Assembly (NCBI GenBank): GCA_019454185.1
Contig: CP075368.1
Coordinates: 248,001 to 312,000 of the forward strand
Reading direction: 5' to 3'
From: Phycisphaeraceae bacterium
GTDB taxonomy: Bacteria; Planctomycetota; Phycisphaerae; Phycisphaerales; UBA1924
DNA length: 64,000 bases
Below the pieces are notes generated by a model. That model saw nothing but the letters and a program-made list of their open reading frames with translations, made no database searches and was not told the DNA's origin. Shown piece by piece: positions 42,281-49,870 of the stretch. A program made the translations under genes and the position numbers. The stretch's first letter is position 1. The number at the start of each line of letters is the position of its first letter.

Positions 42281-42934
42281 TCAGCGGCGACGACGGGCCG
42301 CCATGAGGCCGCCGAGACCGAGGAGAGCCGCCGCACCGGGGGTGGGGAGGGCCTGGATCTGGAACGCACCGTAGCGTGCCGGAGCGAGCGTGCTGCCGTG
42401 GCCGAACGTGAGACTGTTCGTGCCGGGCAGCGGGGCTGTGGTGGTCATGAACCAACGGCCGGTCGTGCCGGCGCGGCTCTGGATCTGGAGGCGGCCGTTG
42501 ACGGCCACGTCAGCCGGGACGGTCGGGGTGATCGTCCAGATGAAGTCGCCAGCCGAGGGGAGGGAGACGCCGAAGGACGAGACGATGTTGTTGGAGTTGT
42601 CGAGGAAGAAGAAGTCGAGGATGCCGTTGACAGCGGTTACGCCGCCGACGAAGAGCCACGCATCCATCTTGAAGTTGCCGGACGCGGTGGCCGGGTGGAC
42701 CGACTGATAGTCATCGATGTGGGCGAACGAGCCCGCCGCGAACGCGGAGTACGGCCCGGGAATGCTGGAATACACGGGTGTGCCGCGGGAAACCGCGCCG
42801 CTGCCCAGGTCAATGGCCTGAACCGCGCTCGCGGGCAGCATGACGTGAGTGGACGGGATGTCCAGGCGGATATCGGCGGAGGCCGATCCGGCGACAAGCG
42901 CGAGGACCCCAACAACCTTCAACGCAGTTTTCAT
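42281..42934 (-). CDS. PEP-CTERM-type exported protein
   Basis: A 217-residue protein with signal MKTALKVVGVLALVAGSASA and C-terminal sorting tail LPTPGAAALLGLGGLMAARRRR (P-x-P, hydrophobic, Arg cluster). The mature domain is beta-rich with a DFFFLDNSNNIVSSFGVSL segment and resembles jelly-roll surface proteins, but no named family was recognised. AGGAGAG lies 6 bases before ATG 42934. A strong promoter about 150 bases upstream (43089-43117) implies a long leader and high expression. Confidence 0.82.
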   Translation of the reverse strand: MKTALKVVGVLALVAGSASADIRLDIPSTHVMLPASAVQAIDLGSGAVSRGTPVYSSIPGPYSAFAAGSFAHIDDYQSVHPATASGNFKMDAWLFVGGVTAVNGILDFFFLDNSNNIVSSFGVSLPSAGDFIWTITPTVPADVAVNGRLQIQSRAGTTGRWFMTTTAPLPGTNSLTFGHGSTLAPARYGAFQIQALPTPGAAALLGLGGLMAARRRR

Positions 42935-43358
42935 GTCTATCTCTCCTGACAATCTCTACTCAACCAGTCAGATCCCATGCACACGCACGAGACTGGAATC
43001 AACACATCGAGAAGTGCGAGGAGGTCTCTCTCTGCCTCGCGACGGCCGGTGAACCTCTGAGCACCAGAGCATACCCGACCGTGCGGCGAGTATGACGTTT
43101 CGCAACCATTTTGTCAAGTTTTTTGTGCGCAGACGGATAATTCTCGCAAGCCATTGAATTTCAGTAGTTTACACGAAATGTTCGCGGCGGCCACCTGTAC
43201 GGTTGCCTTCGAGACGAACGGAGTTCTCAGGGCCGGAATAAGCGTCATGACCTGCCCGATAACGGCTTTGGTCACGCCGAGGCCACGCTCGAAGAGCCCC
43301 GGGGTGCTGGATACCGCCAGAAGAGGGGGGATGTGGTGTACTGGTCGAACGGACAGGG
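42935..43358. other. Gene-free region with PEP-CTERM promoter and leader
   Basis: 424 bases without a supported gene. It contains the minus-strand promoter at 43089-43117 and about 147 bases of leader between it and the PEP-CTERM start. It is the most AT-rich stretch nearby (about 43095-43170). Short frames on both strands have no recognisable product. Confidence 0.5.
43089..43117 (-). promoter_or_regulatory. Sigma70-type promoter for the PEP-CTERM gene
   Basis: On the minus strand TTGACA (43117-43112), 17-base spacer, CATACT (43094-43089). The -35 box is perfect and the -10 matches 4 of 6. The predicted start of transcription is near 43081. Confidence 0.7.
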
Positions 43359-43820
43359 TCACCCTGTTGGATTCGAACGATAAACTCTTGCCGCTATTGG
43401 GCTTCCGATGAAGAGCTCATGGTCTGCTTCGAGATCGAAGTGGCGGACGACCTCGCAATCGAGTGCCGCGAGGGAGCGTTTGGGGATCGGCGACTGAGAC
43501 TTGAGCGTTTCGACCGAGAGCGCGTCGAAAGTGTCGCCCATCTCGTCGGGGGCGATCTCCAGCTCGAAGCGTTTGAGCATGGCCGATTCGGCCGGCGGGA
43601 TGATGCAGATCGCGAATCTGTGGCTGTCGCGGATCAGCGGGGCGATGGAGTGTCCCTTCCTCGCTGCGACGCAGATCAGCACGGGAATGTCGGAGCAGAC
43701 CTGTACGGATCGAACGATGTGTCCGGCGCGTTTGCCCTCATATGCGGCCGTCATGAGGAACAACGCCGCGGGGAGCATCGCGAGCACCTCTTCGATGGGG
43801 TTGTGCTTCGCTGCGGCCAT
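43359..43820 (-). CDS. Flavin-reductase-like FMN-binding split-barrel protein
   Basis: A 153-residue protein. The pattern AAYEGKRAGHIVRSVQVCSD, VLICVAARKGHSIAPLI and SHRFAICIIP matches the start of the flavin reductase domain (FMN-binding split barrel, where strands around the flavin carry a conserved T/S-V-x-S). DHELFIGSPIAARVY near the end matches the usual DHxIxxGxV block. It is near minimal family length. It may bind FMN and act as a reductase subunit; the partner is unknown. It is divergent from mraZ. Confidence 0.72.
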   Translation of the reverse strand: MAAAKHNPIEEVLAMLPAALFLMTAAYEGKRAGHIVRSVQVCSDIPVLICVAARKGHSIAPLIRDSHRFAICIIPPAESAMLKRFELEIAPDEMGDTFDALSVETLKSQSPIPKRSLAALDCEVVRHFDLEADHELFIGSPIAARVYRSNPTG

Positions 43821-43986
43821 GGCTTCTCACGAGTGTGGGAATCGTCAACCGACTGTATCGGAAACACAGACCTCACGCTGAACCCGGCTTTCGACCGATC
43901 GGTATCCTTCTAAAGCATGAACATGATCCGCTGAGCACGCCTGCTAGTCGCCTTCCACACACATCTTCTCCACATTTTGAGAAAGA

Positions 43987-44026
43987 AGTGTGGCAGAGTG
44001 TTGCAAAGTGGGGCGAAGTGGGGCAG
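43987..44026 (+). promoter_or_regulatory. mraZ operator: four 10-bp direct repeats
   Basis: Four head-to-tail 10-bp units of the form AGTG(T/G)(G/T)GC(A/G)(G/A), the last two with AGTGGGGC. MraZ is known to bind TGGGN boxes spaced by 5 bases, a 10-bp period in its own promoter. Spacing and G-runs here fit exactly. It ends 33 bases before the mraZ start codon. Confidence 0.85.
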
Positions 44027-44059
44027 AATCCCAAGCCATGAGCAAGGGAGCCACGCGTC

Positions 44060-44533
44060 ATGCTCTTCACCGGACATTCCGAGTTGACGATCGACGCGAA
44101 GCTGCGCTTGCAGATTCCCGCGAAGTATCGGAACGCTTGGGAAGAGTCCCGGGACGGGAAGGCGTGGTACTGCGTGCCGTGGCCGGGCGGGATCGTGAGG
44201 TTGTACTCGGAGGCCTGCTTCGAAGAGCTCGCCTCGCAGGGGTTGAGCGGCGCACACGCGACACTGACACCGGATCAGGATGTTGCGGACCTCGAGGCAG
44301 ATCTGTTCTCACTTGCGGAGAGGATCGAGCCCGATTCGGCAGGACGGATCGCGCTGCCGCGGCTTCATTTGGAGCTCGCGGGGCTCGGTGGGGGCGGGAT
44401 CGAGGTTGTGGTGATCGGCGCGGGGAATCGGTTGGAGGTTCGGGATCGAGCATCGTGGAAGCAGACGTTGGCGCAGCGGTTCGCGCGTCTTCCGTCGCTG
44501 GTCGCGAAGAACGAGGCACGGCGCGAGATGTGA
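44060..44533 (+). CDS. mraZ: Transcriptional regulator MraZ
   Basis: A 157-residue protein with the two SpoVT/AbrB-like halves of MraZ: FTGHSELTIDAKLRLQIPAKYR at the N-terminus (cores SELTIDAKLRL and IPAKYR) and ERIEPDSAGRIALPRLH in the second half. In most bacteria mraZ is first in the division and cell-wall cluster (mraZ-rsmH-ftsL-ftsI...) and represses it. Here it is followed by neither rsmH nor fts genes but by a non-coding stretch, hpf and mutS. The upstream four-repeat operator is intact, so autoregulation is probably kept. Confidence 0.93.
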   Translation: MLFTGHSELTIDAKLRLQIPAKYRNAWEESRDGKAWYCVPWPGGIVRLYSEACFEELASQGLSGAHATLTPDQDVADLEADLFSLAERIEPDSAGRIALPRLHLELAGLGGGGIEVVVIGAGNRLEVRDRASWKQTLAQRFARLPSLVAKNEARREM

Positions 44534-45103
44534 GTGCCGCGAGCGGGAGTGTTCACCACGAGCGCCACGGACGGGCGCTTGAGAGCCGCGGGATCGAAGT
44601 GGGGTCGGGGGTGACCGACAGCACGTTCGATTCATGCGGGGCTCCGGACGCGGAGCAGGTTGGGTGAGGGATCGCCCAGCCCGGCTCCACTCGAGAGAGT
44701 GGGGCACGGGGTTTCAAGAAGGGGCGGCTCGGAACTTTGCGAGCCGCCTCGATCAGGATGACGCACGAGCAGCGGACGGCGAAGGGAATCGACGCCCACG
44801 CCAGCATGAAGCGCCGAGACAAGCCACCCAAGGACGGGCGGCCCTCGGCGATCTCCTTCCTGGCGGTCCGCAGGGACGCAGCAGCTGCTCGTTCTCCCGG
44901 CCCGGTCGAGCCACCACCGACCGGGCTTTTTCTTGCGCGTTGCGTGGAACGCGCGCGGACCGGGTGTGTACCCCATATGGTCGAATCGGGCGCGAACGCG
45001 GCGTCTGTTCGTGAACCTTCGGCGGCACTGCGCGTATCACGGTTGGCACCTTGAGGGATGGGTGTCGTCCGCACGTCAAAGGGCCACAGGCCAAGGAGGC
45101 ACG
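44534..45103 (+). other. Gene-free structured region between mraZ and hpf
   Basis: 570 bases without a convincing gene. It contains three stem-loops: CCACTC/GAGTGG (about 44687-44702), GGCGGCTCG with CGAGCCGCC (44723-44748) and the terminator at 44900-44932. It may be a long mraZ trailer, a small RNA or remnant sequence. A 45-codon frame after mraZ (to 44667) has no recognisable product. Confidence 0.5.
44900..44932 (+). terminator. Rho-independent terminator
   Basis: GCCCGGTCG, 9-base loop, CGACCGGGC, then TTTTTC. A perfect 9-bp stem with U-run, ending the mraZ transcription unit about 370 bases after its stop codon. Confidence 0.92.
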
Positions 45104-45442
45104 ATGCAGCTTGTGATACGCGCGACCAATCTACCTGTGACTGATCCGATCCGAGAGCATGTGTCGAAACGAGTGCTCGGCGCTGTGAAGCGATTCGCAA
45201 GCCGCCTCTCGACCGTGACGGTTGTGCTTGAGGACGAGAACGGCCCTCGTGGCGGAATCGACAAGGCGTGCCGCATCGAGGCGGGGCTTGCGACCTCCGG
45301 TGAGCCGGTGGTCGTCGTGGATCGGTCCGACGATTTGTACGGGGCGGTCGATCGCGCGACGGGTCGGTTCAAGCGTGCGCTTGCGCGTCGCACTGAGCGA
45401 CGGAACGCCAGGCAGCGCAGACCCTGCAGGGCTGTCGCCTGA
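45104..45442 (+). CDS. hpf: Ribosome hibernation promoting factor (HPF/YfiA family)
   Basis: A 112-residue short-form protein: MQLVIRATNLPVTDPIREHV, VTVVLEDENGPRGGIDKACRI, then DDLYGAVDRATGRFKRALARR. The fold is the beta-alpha-beta-beta-beta-alpha of the sigma54-modulation/S30AE family, which binds the decoding region of idle ribosomes. An ideal AAGGAGG lies 5-6 bases before ATG 45104. No C-terminal dimerisation domain (long form) is present. Confidence 0.92.
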   Translation: MQLVIRATNLPVTDPIREHVSKRVLGAVKRFASRLSTVTVVLEDENGPRGGIDKACRIEAGLATSGEPVVVVDRSDDLYGAVDRATGRFKRALARRTERRNARQRRPCRAVA

Positions 45443-45541
45443 AGCGACCCCGGCAGCCATCCGCGAGTTGGAACGCAGGTCATGGGTGGAGGGTCGGATC
45501 GCCCCCCCCTCGGAAGGAACTTTCTCCTGATTGTCGCTTGA

Positions 45542-45569
45542 TTGACACGTTCTGTTTGAGGGGTATGAT
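45542..45569 (+). promoter_or_regulatory. Near-consensus sigma70 promoter
   Basis: TTGACA, 16-base spacer, TATGAT. The -35 box is perfect and the -10 matches 5 of 6; this is the best promoter match in the window. Transcription would start at about 45576, inside a gene-free stretch, about 85 bases before a terminator. Confidence 0.8.
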
Positions 45570-45575
45570 CTGGCC

Positions 45576-45660
45576 GTCGGGAGAAATCCCGGCCTCAAAC
45601 AGTCCCCATTTCCCCCCCACAGCGACCCGGTCGATACGTCGATCGGGTCGCGCCCCTTTT
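45576..45660 (+). ncRNA. Candidate small RNA or mutS leader
   Basis: About 85 bases between a near-consensus promoter and a strong terminator, with no ribosome site or start codon in a useful context. A 5' hairpin has CGGGA, GAAA tetraloop, TCCCG. A C-rich single-stranded part follows (two runs of C near 45605 and 45612), able to pair with G-rich ribosome-binding sites. The 3' end is the terminator hairpin with a UACG loop. No known RNA family was recognised. If transcription reads through, it would be the mutS leader. Confidence 0.55.
45622..45660 (+). terminator. Rho-independent terminator with UACG tetraloop
   Basis: GCGACCCGGTCGA pairs with TCGATCGGGTCGC (one G-U pair) around TACG, then GCCCCTTTT. 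A 13-bp stem with an extra-stable UNCG-type loop, 72 bases before the mutS start. Confidence 0.9.
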
Positions 45661-45732
45661 GGAGTCTGTGATTCGGTCCAAGCATCGCGGAAGAGCGCGA
45701 CTCCTGCGCCCGAAGTCCGTATCCTGTTCGCA

Positions 45733-48699
45733 ATGTCGAAGGGCGGCACGAACGGAAGCGGTAGTGGAGCCAAAGCGGGAGGCGGGAACGATCCGCGCCA
45801 GACGCCGGCGATGCGCCAGTACTTTGCCTTTAAAGCGAAGCATCCTGACTGCGTGCTGCTCTTCCGGATGGGAGACTTCTACGAGACATTCGATGATGAT
45901 GCGGTGAAGTTGAGCAAGGCCCTCGGGCTGACGCTCACGCAACGCACGGCCGGGATGCCCATGGCCGGTGTGCCGTATCACCAGTTGGAGGTCTATCTCC
46001 GGCGAGCGATCATCGCGGGCTTTCGCGTCGCGGTCGCCGATCAGATCGAGGACCCGTCCGAGGCCAAGGGGATCGTCGCTCGCGCCGTGACCCGTGTCCT
46101 CACGCCGGGCACGCTCGTCGATGATTCGGTCCTTCCGGACGATGCGACAAATCGGCTCGGCGCGGCGTGGTTCAGCGGCTGGGGCGATGGCAATGACGAA
46201 GCGGACGAAGGGGAGGTTGGCCTCGCCGTCGTCGAGGTCTCGACCGGCGCGTTCACCGTCGTCGCCTGTCCCGCTTCGTCTCTGGTGGATGAGTTATCCA
46301 GGCGCGGCGTGACGGAGCTGCTCTACGCCGATCCGGGCGATGGGCGTCCTCCCGCGCGAGTGAAGCGAGTGATCGAGGCACTCAGCATCTCGGGCACGCC
46401 CCGCCCATCATGGCAGTTCAGGCCCGACGAGGCGCTTGAGGCACTGCGTGAGCAATACAAGGTCCGGACGCTCGGCGGCTTCGGGTTGGACGATCGGAGT
46501 GTCTGTGTGCCCCCGGCGGGCGCGGTCATTCGGTACCTGAAGGAAACACAGACTCCCGCAGCGGGCGAGAGCGTGCCTAAGGACTCGGCGTTCGCGGCAC
46601 TCACACGCGCGACGCTGGCGCACCTCTCCGTCCCGCGCGTCGAAGCGGCTGGGGCGGGCGGCCTGCTCGCCATCGACGCGACGAGTCTGCGTGCACTCGA
46701 GATCGAGCGGCCGCTCAGGCAGCTGTCGTTCGCGGGTGCGGGGAACCTCTCGGGCACGGGCGACGGGTCCCTGCTCGGACTCTTCCTCGGCACACCCGGC
46801 GCCTTCGCGACGCCCATGGGGCGGCGGCTGCTCCGAGAGTGGCTGGTGCGCCCGCTCGGGAGCGTCGATCGCATCAGAGAACGTCAGACGTGCGTCGCAT
46901 GTCTGGTCGAGGATCGTCGCTTCGCGTCGGGCCTCTTCGGAGCGATCGACGGCGTGCAGGATGCGGCACGGATCGCCGCGAGGGTCGCGCTCGCGCGGGT
47001 CACGCCTCGGGACATCGTGGCGCTCGGGCTTTCGCTGGCGAGGGTCGATGCGATCATGAGTTCGCTTGGTGCGGAGGAAGGGCGTGTGGCGGGCGCGTTC
47101 GGCCCATACGCCTCACGCCTCAACGCGATACGTGACGCGCTCCAACCCCTCGCCACGCGCATCACAACGACGTGCGTGGACGCACCCCCGGCGCACCTGC
47201 GCGAGGGCGGGCTGATCCGTGACGGGATCGATGCGGAGCTCGACGAGGCACGCCTGCTCCAGCGCGACGCCGGACAGTGGATGATCGAGTATCAGCAGCG
47301 TCTGATGGCCGAGCACCAGGTCGCGGGGCTGAAGGTCGGGTTCAACAAGATCTTCGGGTACTACATCGAGCTGACGGCGGCCCAGGCCCGTTCCGCGCCC
47401 GCCACGTTCACGCGCAAGCAGACGCTCAAGAACGCCGAGCGTTACATCACGCCGGAACTCAAGGCGTTCGAGGACAAAGTCTCCACGGCGGAGGCCAGAG
47501 CGGTCGGTCGCGAGCAGGCGATCTTCGATGCGCTCTGCGCCGATGCGATGGCGCGGCTCACCGAGATCCGCGCGTTCGCTGAGATCGTTGCGGAGCTCGA
47601 CGCCCTTCATGCGCTGGCGCATCGTGCCGCGCTGAAGGGGTGGATAAAGCCAGAGATCGTCGAAGAGCCGACACTGGTGATCCATGGCGGACGCCACCCC
47701 GTGCTGGAGGATCGGCTCGGGCGCGACTTCGTGCCCAACGACCTGGAACTCGGCGCGATCGTGCCGGACGACGCGGCCCGCGCTCCCCTGGCCCTGATCA
47801 CCGGGCCCAACATGGCCGGCAAGAGCACGTTCATCCGCCAGACCGCGCTCATCACGCTCCTCGCGCACGCCGGCAGCTTCGTCCCCGCGGACCGCGCCAC
47901 GATCGGCATCGTCGATCGCGTCTTCACCCGTGTCGGTGCCGACGATGCGATCCATCAGGGGCAATCGACCTTCATGGTCGAGATGACCGAGACCGCCAAC
48001 ATCCTGAACAACGCCACCGATCGCTCGCTCGTTGTGCTCGATGAGATCGGGCGCGGCACATCAACGCTCGACGGCCTCTCGCTCGCGTGGGCGATCACCG
48101 AGCACCTCGTACAGCCGCGCCCGAGCGATGGTCCAGGCGAGGGTGAAGGCAGTCGAGGCCCGCGCACGCTCTTCGCCACGCACTATCACGAACTCACGCA
48201 CCTGGAAGAGCGTCTGCCGGGGCGCGTCCGCAACCTGCACGTTGCCGTGCGCGAATGGACCACGCCCGACGGCTCGCATGAGATCGTCTTCCTGCATCGC
48301 ATCCTGCCAGGACGGACCGACCAGTCCTACGGCATCCACGTCGCGAGACTGGCCGGGATCCCGCGAACCGTCACCGATCGCGCGAAGGAAGTTCTCGACT
48401 CACTCGCGGTGCAGCACGACATGGGTGGTGGAGCCGGGGATGGCAGCGTCTTCGGCACTCGCGAGACGGAGCCGCGTGCCGCTGAACCCCAGGGCACGTC
48501 GGCAAAGGAGCCGCGCTCAAAGAAGCCCGACATCTCTCGCATCACGACCCGCGCGCCCAGTTCACAACTCGCACTCTTCACCGAGATCCTTGAGCATCCC
48601 GCAGTCTCCGAGATCCGCGAGATGAAGCTGGATGCCATGACACCCATGCAGGCCTTCGACCTCTTGCGCGAGATCAAGCGACGGGTGGACGAGCAATAA
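45733..48699 (+). CDS. mutS: DNA mismatch repair protein MutS
   Basis: A 988-residue mismatch sensor. The mismatch-binding domain has LLFRMGDFYETFDDDA (Phe-x-Glu mismatch wedge GDFYE) and LTQRTAGMPMAGVPYHQLE. The ATPase has GPNMAGKST (Walker A about 691-699), DEIGRGTSTLDGLSLAWA (Walker B) and ATHYHELTHLE. The helix-turn-helix region near DQSYGIHVARLAGIP is present. It is about 100 residues longer than typical; the extra lies in an acidic N-terminal part, an insert before ATHYHE (PRPSDGPGEGEGSRGPR) and a Pro-rich C-terminal linker. mutL is not in the window. ATG 45733 matches the family start. Confidence 0.96.
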   Translation: MSKGGTNGSGSGAKAGGGNDPRQTPAMRQYFAFKAKHPDCVLLFRMGDFYETFDDDAVKLSKALGLTLTQRTAGMPMAGVPYHQLEVYLRRAIIAGFRVAVADQIEDPSEAKGIVARAVTRVLTPGTLVDDSVLPDDATNRLGAAWFSGWGDGNDEADEGEVGLAVVEVSTGAFTVVACPASSLVDELSRRGVTELLYADPGDGRPPARVKRVIEALSISGTPRPSWQFRPDEALEALREQYKVRTLGGFGLDDRSVCVPPAGAVIRYLKETQTPAAGESVPKDSAFAALTRATLAHLSVPRVEAAGAGGLLAIDATSLRALEIERPLRQLSFAGAGNLSGTGDGSLLGLFLGTPGAFATPMGRRLLREWLVRPLGSVDRIRERQTCVACLVEDRRFASGLFGAIDGVQDAARIAARVALARVTPRDIVALGLSLARVDAIMSSLGAEEGRVAGAFGPYASRLNAIRDALQPLATRITTTCVDAPPAHLREGGLIRDGIDAELDEARLLQRDAGQWMIEYQQRLMAEHQVAGLKVGFNKIFGYYIELTAAQARSAPATFTRKQTLKNAERYITPELKAFEDKVSTAEARAVGREQAIFDALCADAMARLTEIRAFAEIVAELDALHALAHRAALKGWIKPEIVEEPTLVIHGGRHPVLEDRLGRDFVPNDLELGAIVPDDAARAPLALITGPNMAGKSTFIRQTALITLLAHAGSFVPADRATIGIVDRVFTRVGADDAIHQGQSTFMVEMTETANILNNATDRSLVVLDEIGRGTSTLDGLSLAWAITEHLVQPRPSDGPGEGEGSRGPRTLFATHYHELTHLEERLPGRVRNLHVAVREWTTPDGSHEIVFLHRILPGRTDQSYGIHVARLAGIPRTVTDRAKEVLDSLAVQHDMGGGAGDGSVFGTRETEPRAAEPQGTSAKEPRSKKPDISRITTRAPSSQLALFTEILEHPAVSEIREMKLDAMTPMQAFDLLREIKRRVDEQ

Positions 48700-49174
48700 C
48701 GCTGGGCTGCTCGATAGGACCGTTATGCCACGCCGCACCGCACTCCGGGCACACCACGCACCCGTCCTCATGGCGAGGAAGCCCCTCCAGCGAGTGTGTG
48801 CATGAGGGGCAGAGAGTGGCGTCGAGCATGATGCGACGTACATCCCGGAGTCCCCGCCGGAAGCCGGCACGCCGGCGGAAGTAAGACCCCACGATCACGA
48901 TCGAGATCACGCCGACTCCTGCGGCGATCCGGAACGGGAGTGGATGCCCGCGCATGAAGAGGAACACGGCGACCCAAAGCCCGCACGCCGCGCCGTACCA
49001 GGCGAGCTGGCCCGGGCTCAGCGTGCTCCTCAGCCGCGGGCGTGTCGGATCGAGATCGACAAGCAGGGAGCGCAGGCCCGGTATGCGCGAGCAGATGGCA
49101 TCAAAGTCCGGGAGGTATGGCATCCGGACTGGGTTGCCTCGATCGTCAATGAACTGTCGAGGTGTCTGAGCCAC
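48674..49174 (-). CDS. Membrane protein with C-terminal zinc ribbon
   Basis: A 166-residue protein if begun at GTG 49174 (ATG 49123 is the alternative; neither has a clear ribosome site). Two membrane segments (about 60-80 and 85-100) are followed by CPSCTHSLEGLPRHEDGCVV and CPECGAAWH, a four-Cys zinc ribbon of the planctomycete LxGL..CPECG type. Its stop lies 26 bases inside the convergent mutS end. Function unknown; compare 37671-38042. Confidence 0.65.
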   Translation of the reverse strand: MAQTPRQFIDDRGNPVRMPYLPDFDAICSRIPGLRSLLVDLDPTRPRLRSTLSPGQLAWYGAACGLWVAVFLFMRGHPLPFRIAAGVGVISIVIVGSYFRRRAGFRRGLRDVRRIMLDATLCPSCTHSLEGLPRHEDGCVVCPECGAAWHNGPIEQPSVIARPPVA

Positions 49175-49242
49175 GGGCCGAGTGTACCACGCTTGCCTGT
49201 CGTCTTGTGACGTATGCTCGTCAAGATGCATCGGAGTCTCAC

Positions 49243-49815
49243 ATGCTCACCAACACCCTCCTCCAATCCAAGTTCCAATCCGGGCACGCCTACGACGCGT
49301 ACGTCGCGACCGGGACTCCCGATCAGCAGTCCAAGTGGCGTGACTTCCACGCCCGGGTCATGCTGACAGACCCGCAGCGGACGCTCATCGCGGGCTTCAC
49401 CCGCCAGGTGAACATCCTGATCGTCTCGGGCACCTGGTGCGGCGACTGCGTCCAGCAGGTCCCCATGTTCGACCATCTCGCACGCGCCAACCCCGCGAAG
49501 ATCGCGCTCCGCGTCGTCGATCGCGACAAGAACCTCGATCTCGCGGAGCCGCTCTCGATCTGTTCGGGGCTGCGCGTCCCGACCGTCCTCTTCCTGAACG
49601 AGGATTTCGACTTCTGCTCGTTGATGGGTGACCGCTCGCTCGCACGCTACCGGGCAATAGCCGCGGCAAAGCTCGGCGCATCATGCCCGCTCCCCGGTGC
49701 CCCGGTCCCGCCCGACGAGATCGCCGCCACGCTCCAGGACTGGGTGAACGAGTTGGAGCGCGTGCAACTGATGCTTCGGTTGTCGCCGAAGCTTCGCGAT
49801 CGCCACCAAGACTGA
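49243..49815 (+). CDS. Thioredoxin-fold protein with WCGDC active site
   Basis: A 190-residue cytoplasmic protein. ILIVSGTWCGDCVQQVPMFD carries the redox WCxxC, and LRVPTVLFLNEDFDF has the cis-Pro of the fold. The WCGDC variant is typical of the bacillithiol/thioredoxin-like BrxC-type or 'thioredoxin family' proteins found in planctomycetes. The first 50 residues form a helical extension. It probably reduces or isomerises a protein disulphide. ATG 49243 has GGAG 7 bases upstream. Confidence 0.85.
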   Translation: MLTNTLLQSKFQSGHAYDAYVATGTPDQQSKWRDFHARVMLTDPQRTLIAGFTRQVNILIVSGTWCGDCVQQVPMFDHLARANPAKIALRVVDRDKNLDLAEPLSICSGLRVPTVLFLNEDFDFCSLMGDRSLARYRAIAAAKLGASCPLPGAPVPPDEIAATLQDWVNELERVQLMLRLSPKLRDRHQD

Positions 49816-49870
49816 CGTGACGTTGCGGACACATTCGGTCTTGTGCCGGGTCGAAGCGTGAAGGCGTGTC

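Noticed and set aside
43125..43160. dif-like site in the AT-rich stretch near the skew change
   Set aside because: Only a GTGCGCA half resembles the XerC arm; the XerD arm does not match.
43360..43400. tRNA T-arm-like GTTCGAATCC on the minus strand
   Set aside because: It is the C-terminal coding sequence of the flavin-reductase-like protein (YRSNPTG); no other tRNA arms are present.
44534..44667. Remnant of rsmH directly after mraZ
   Set aside because: A short frame has a vaguely similar spacing of Gly, Asp and Thr, but the conserved VLLxEV and GGGGH blocks are missing; not enough to call a pseudogene.
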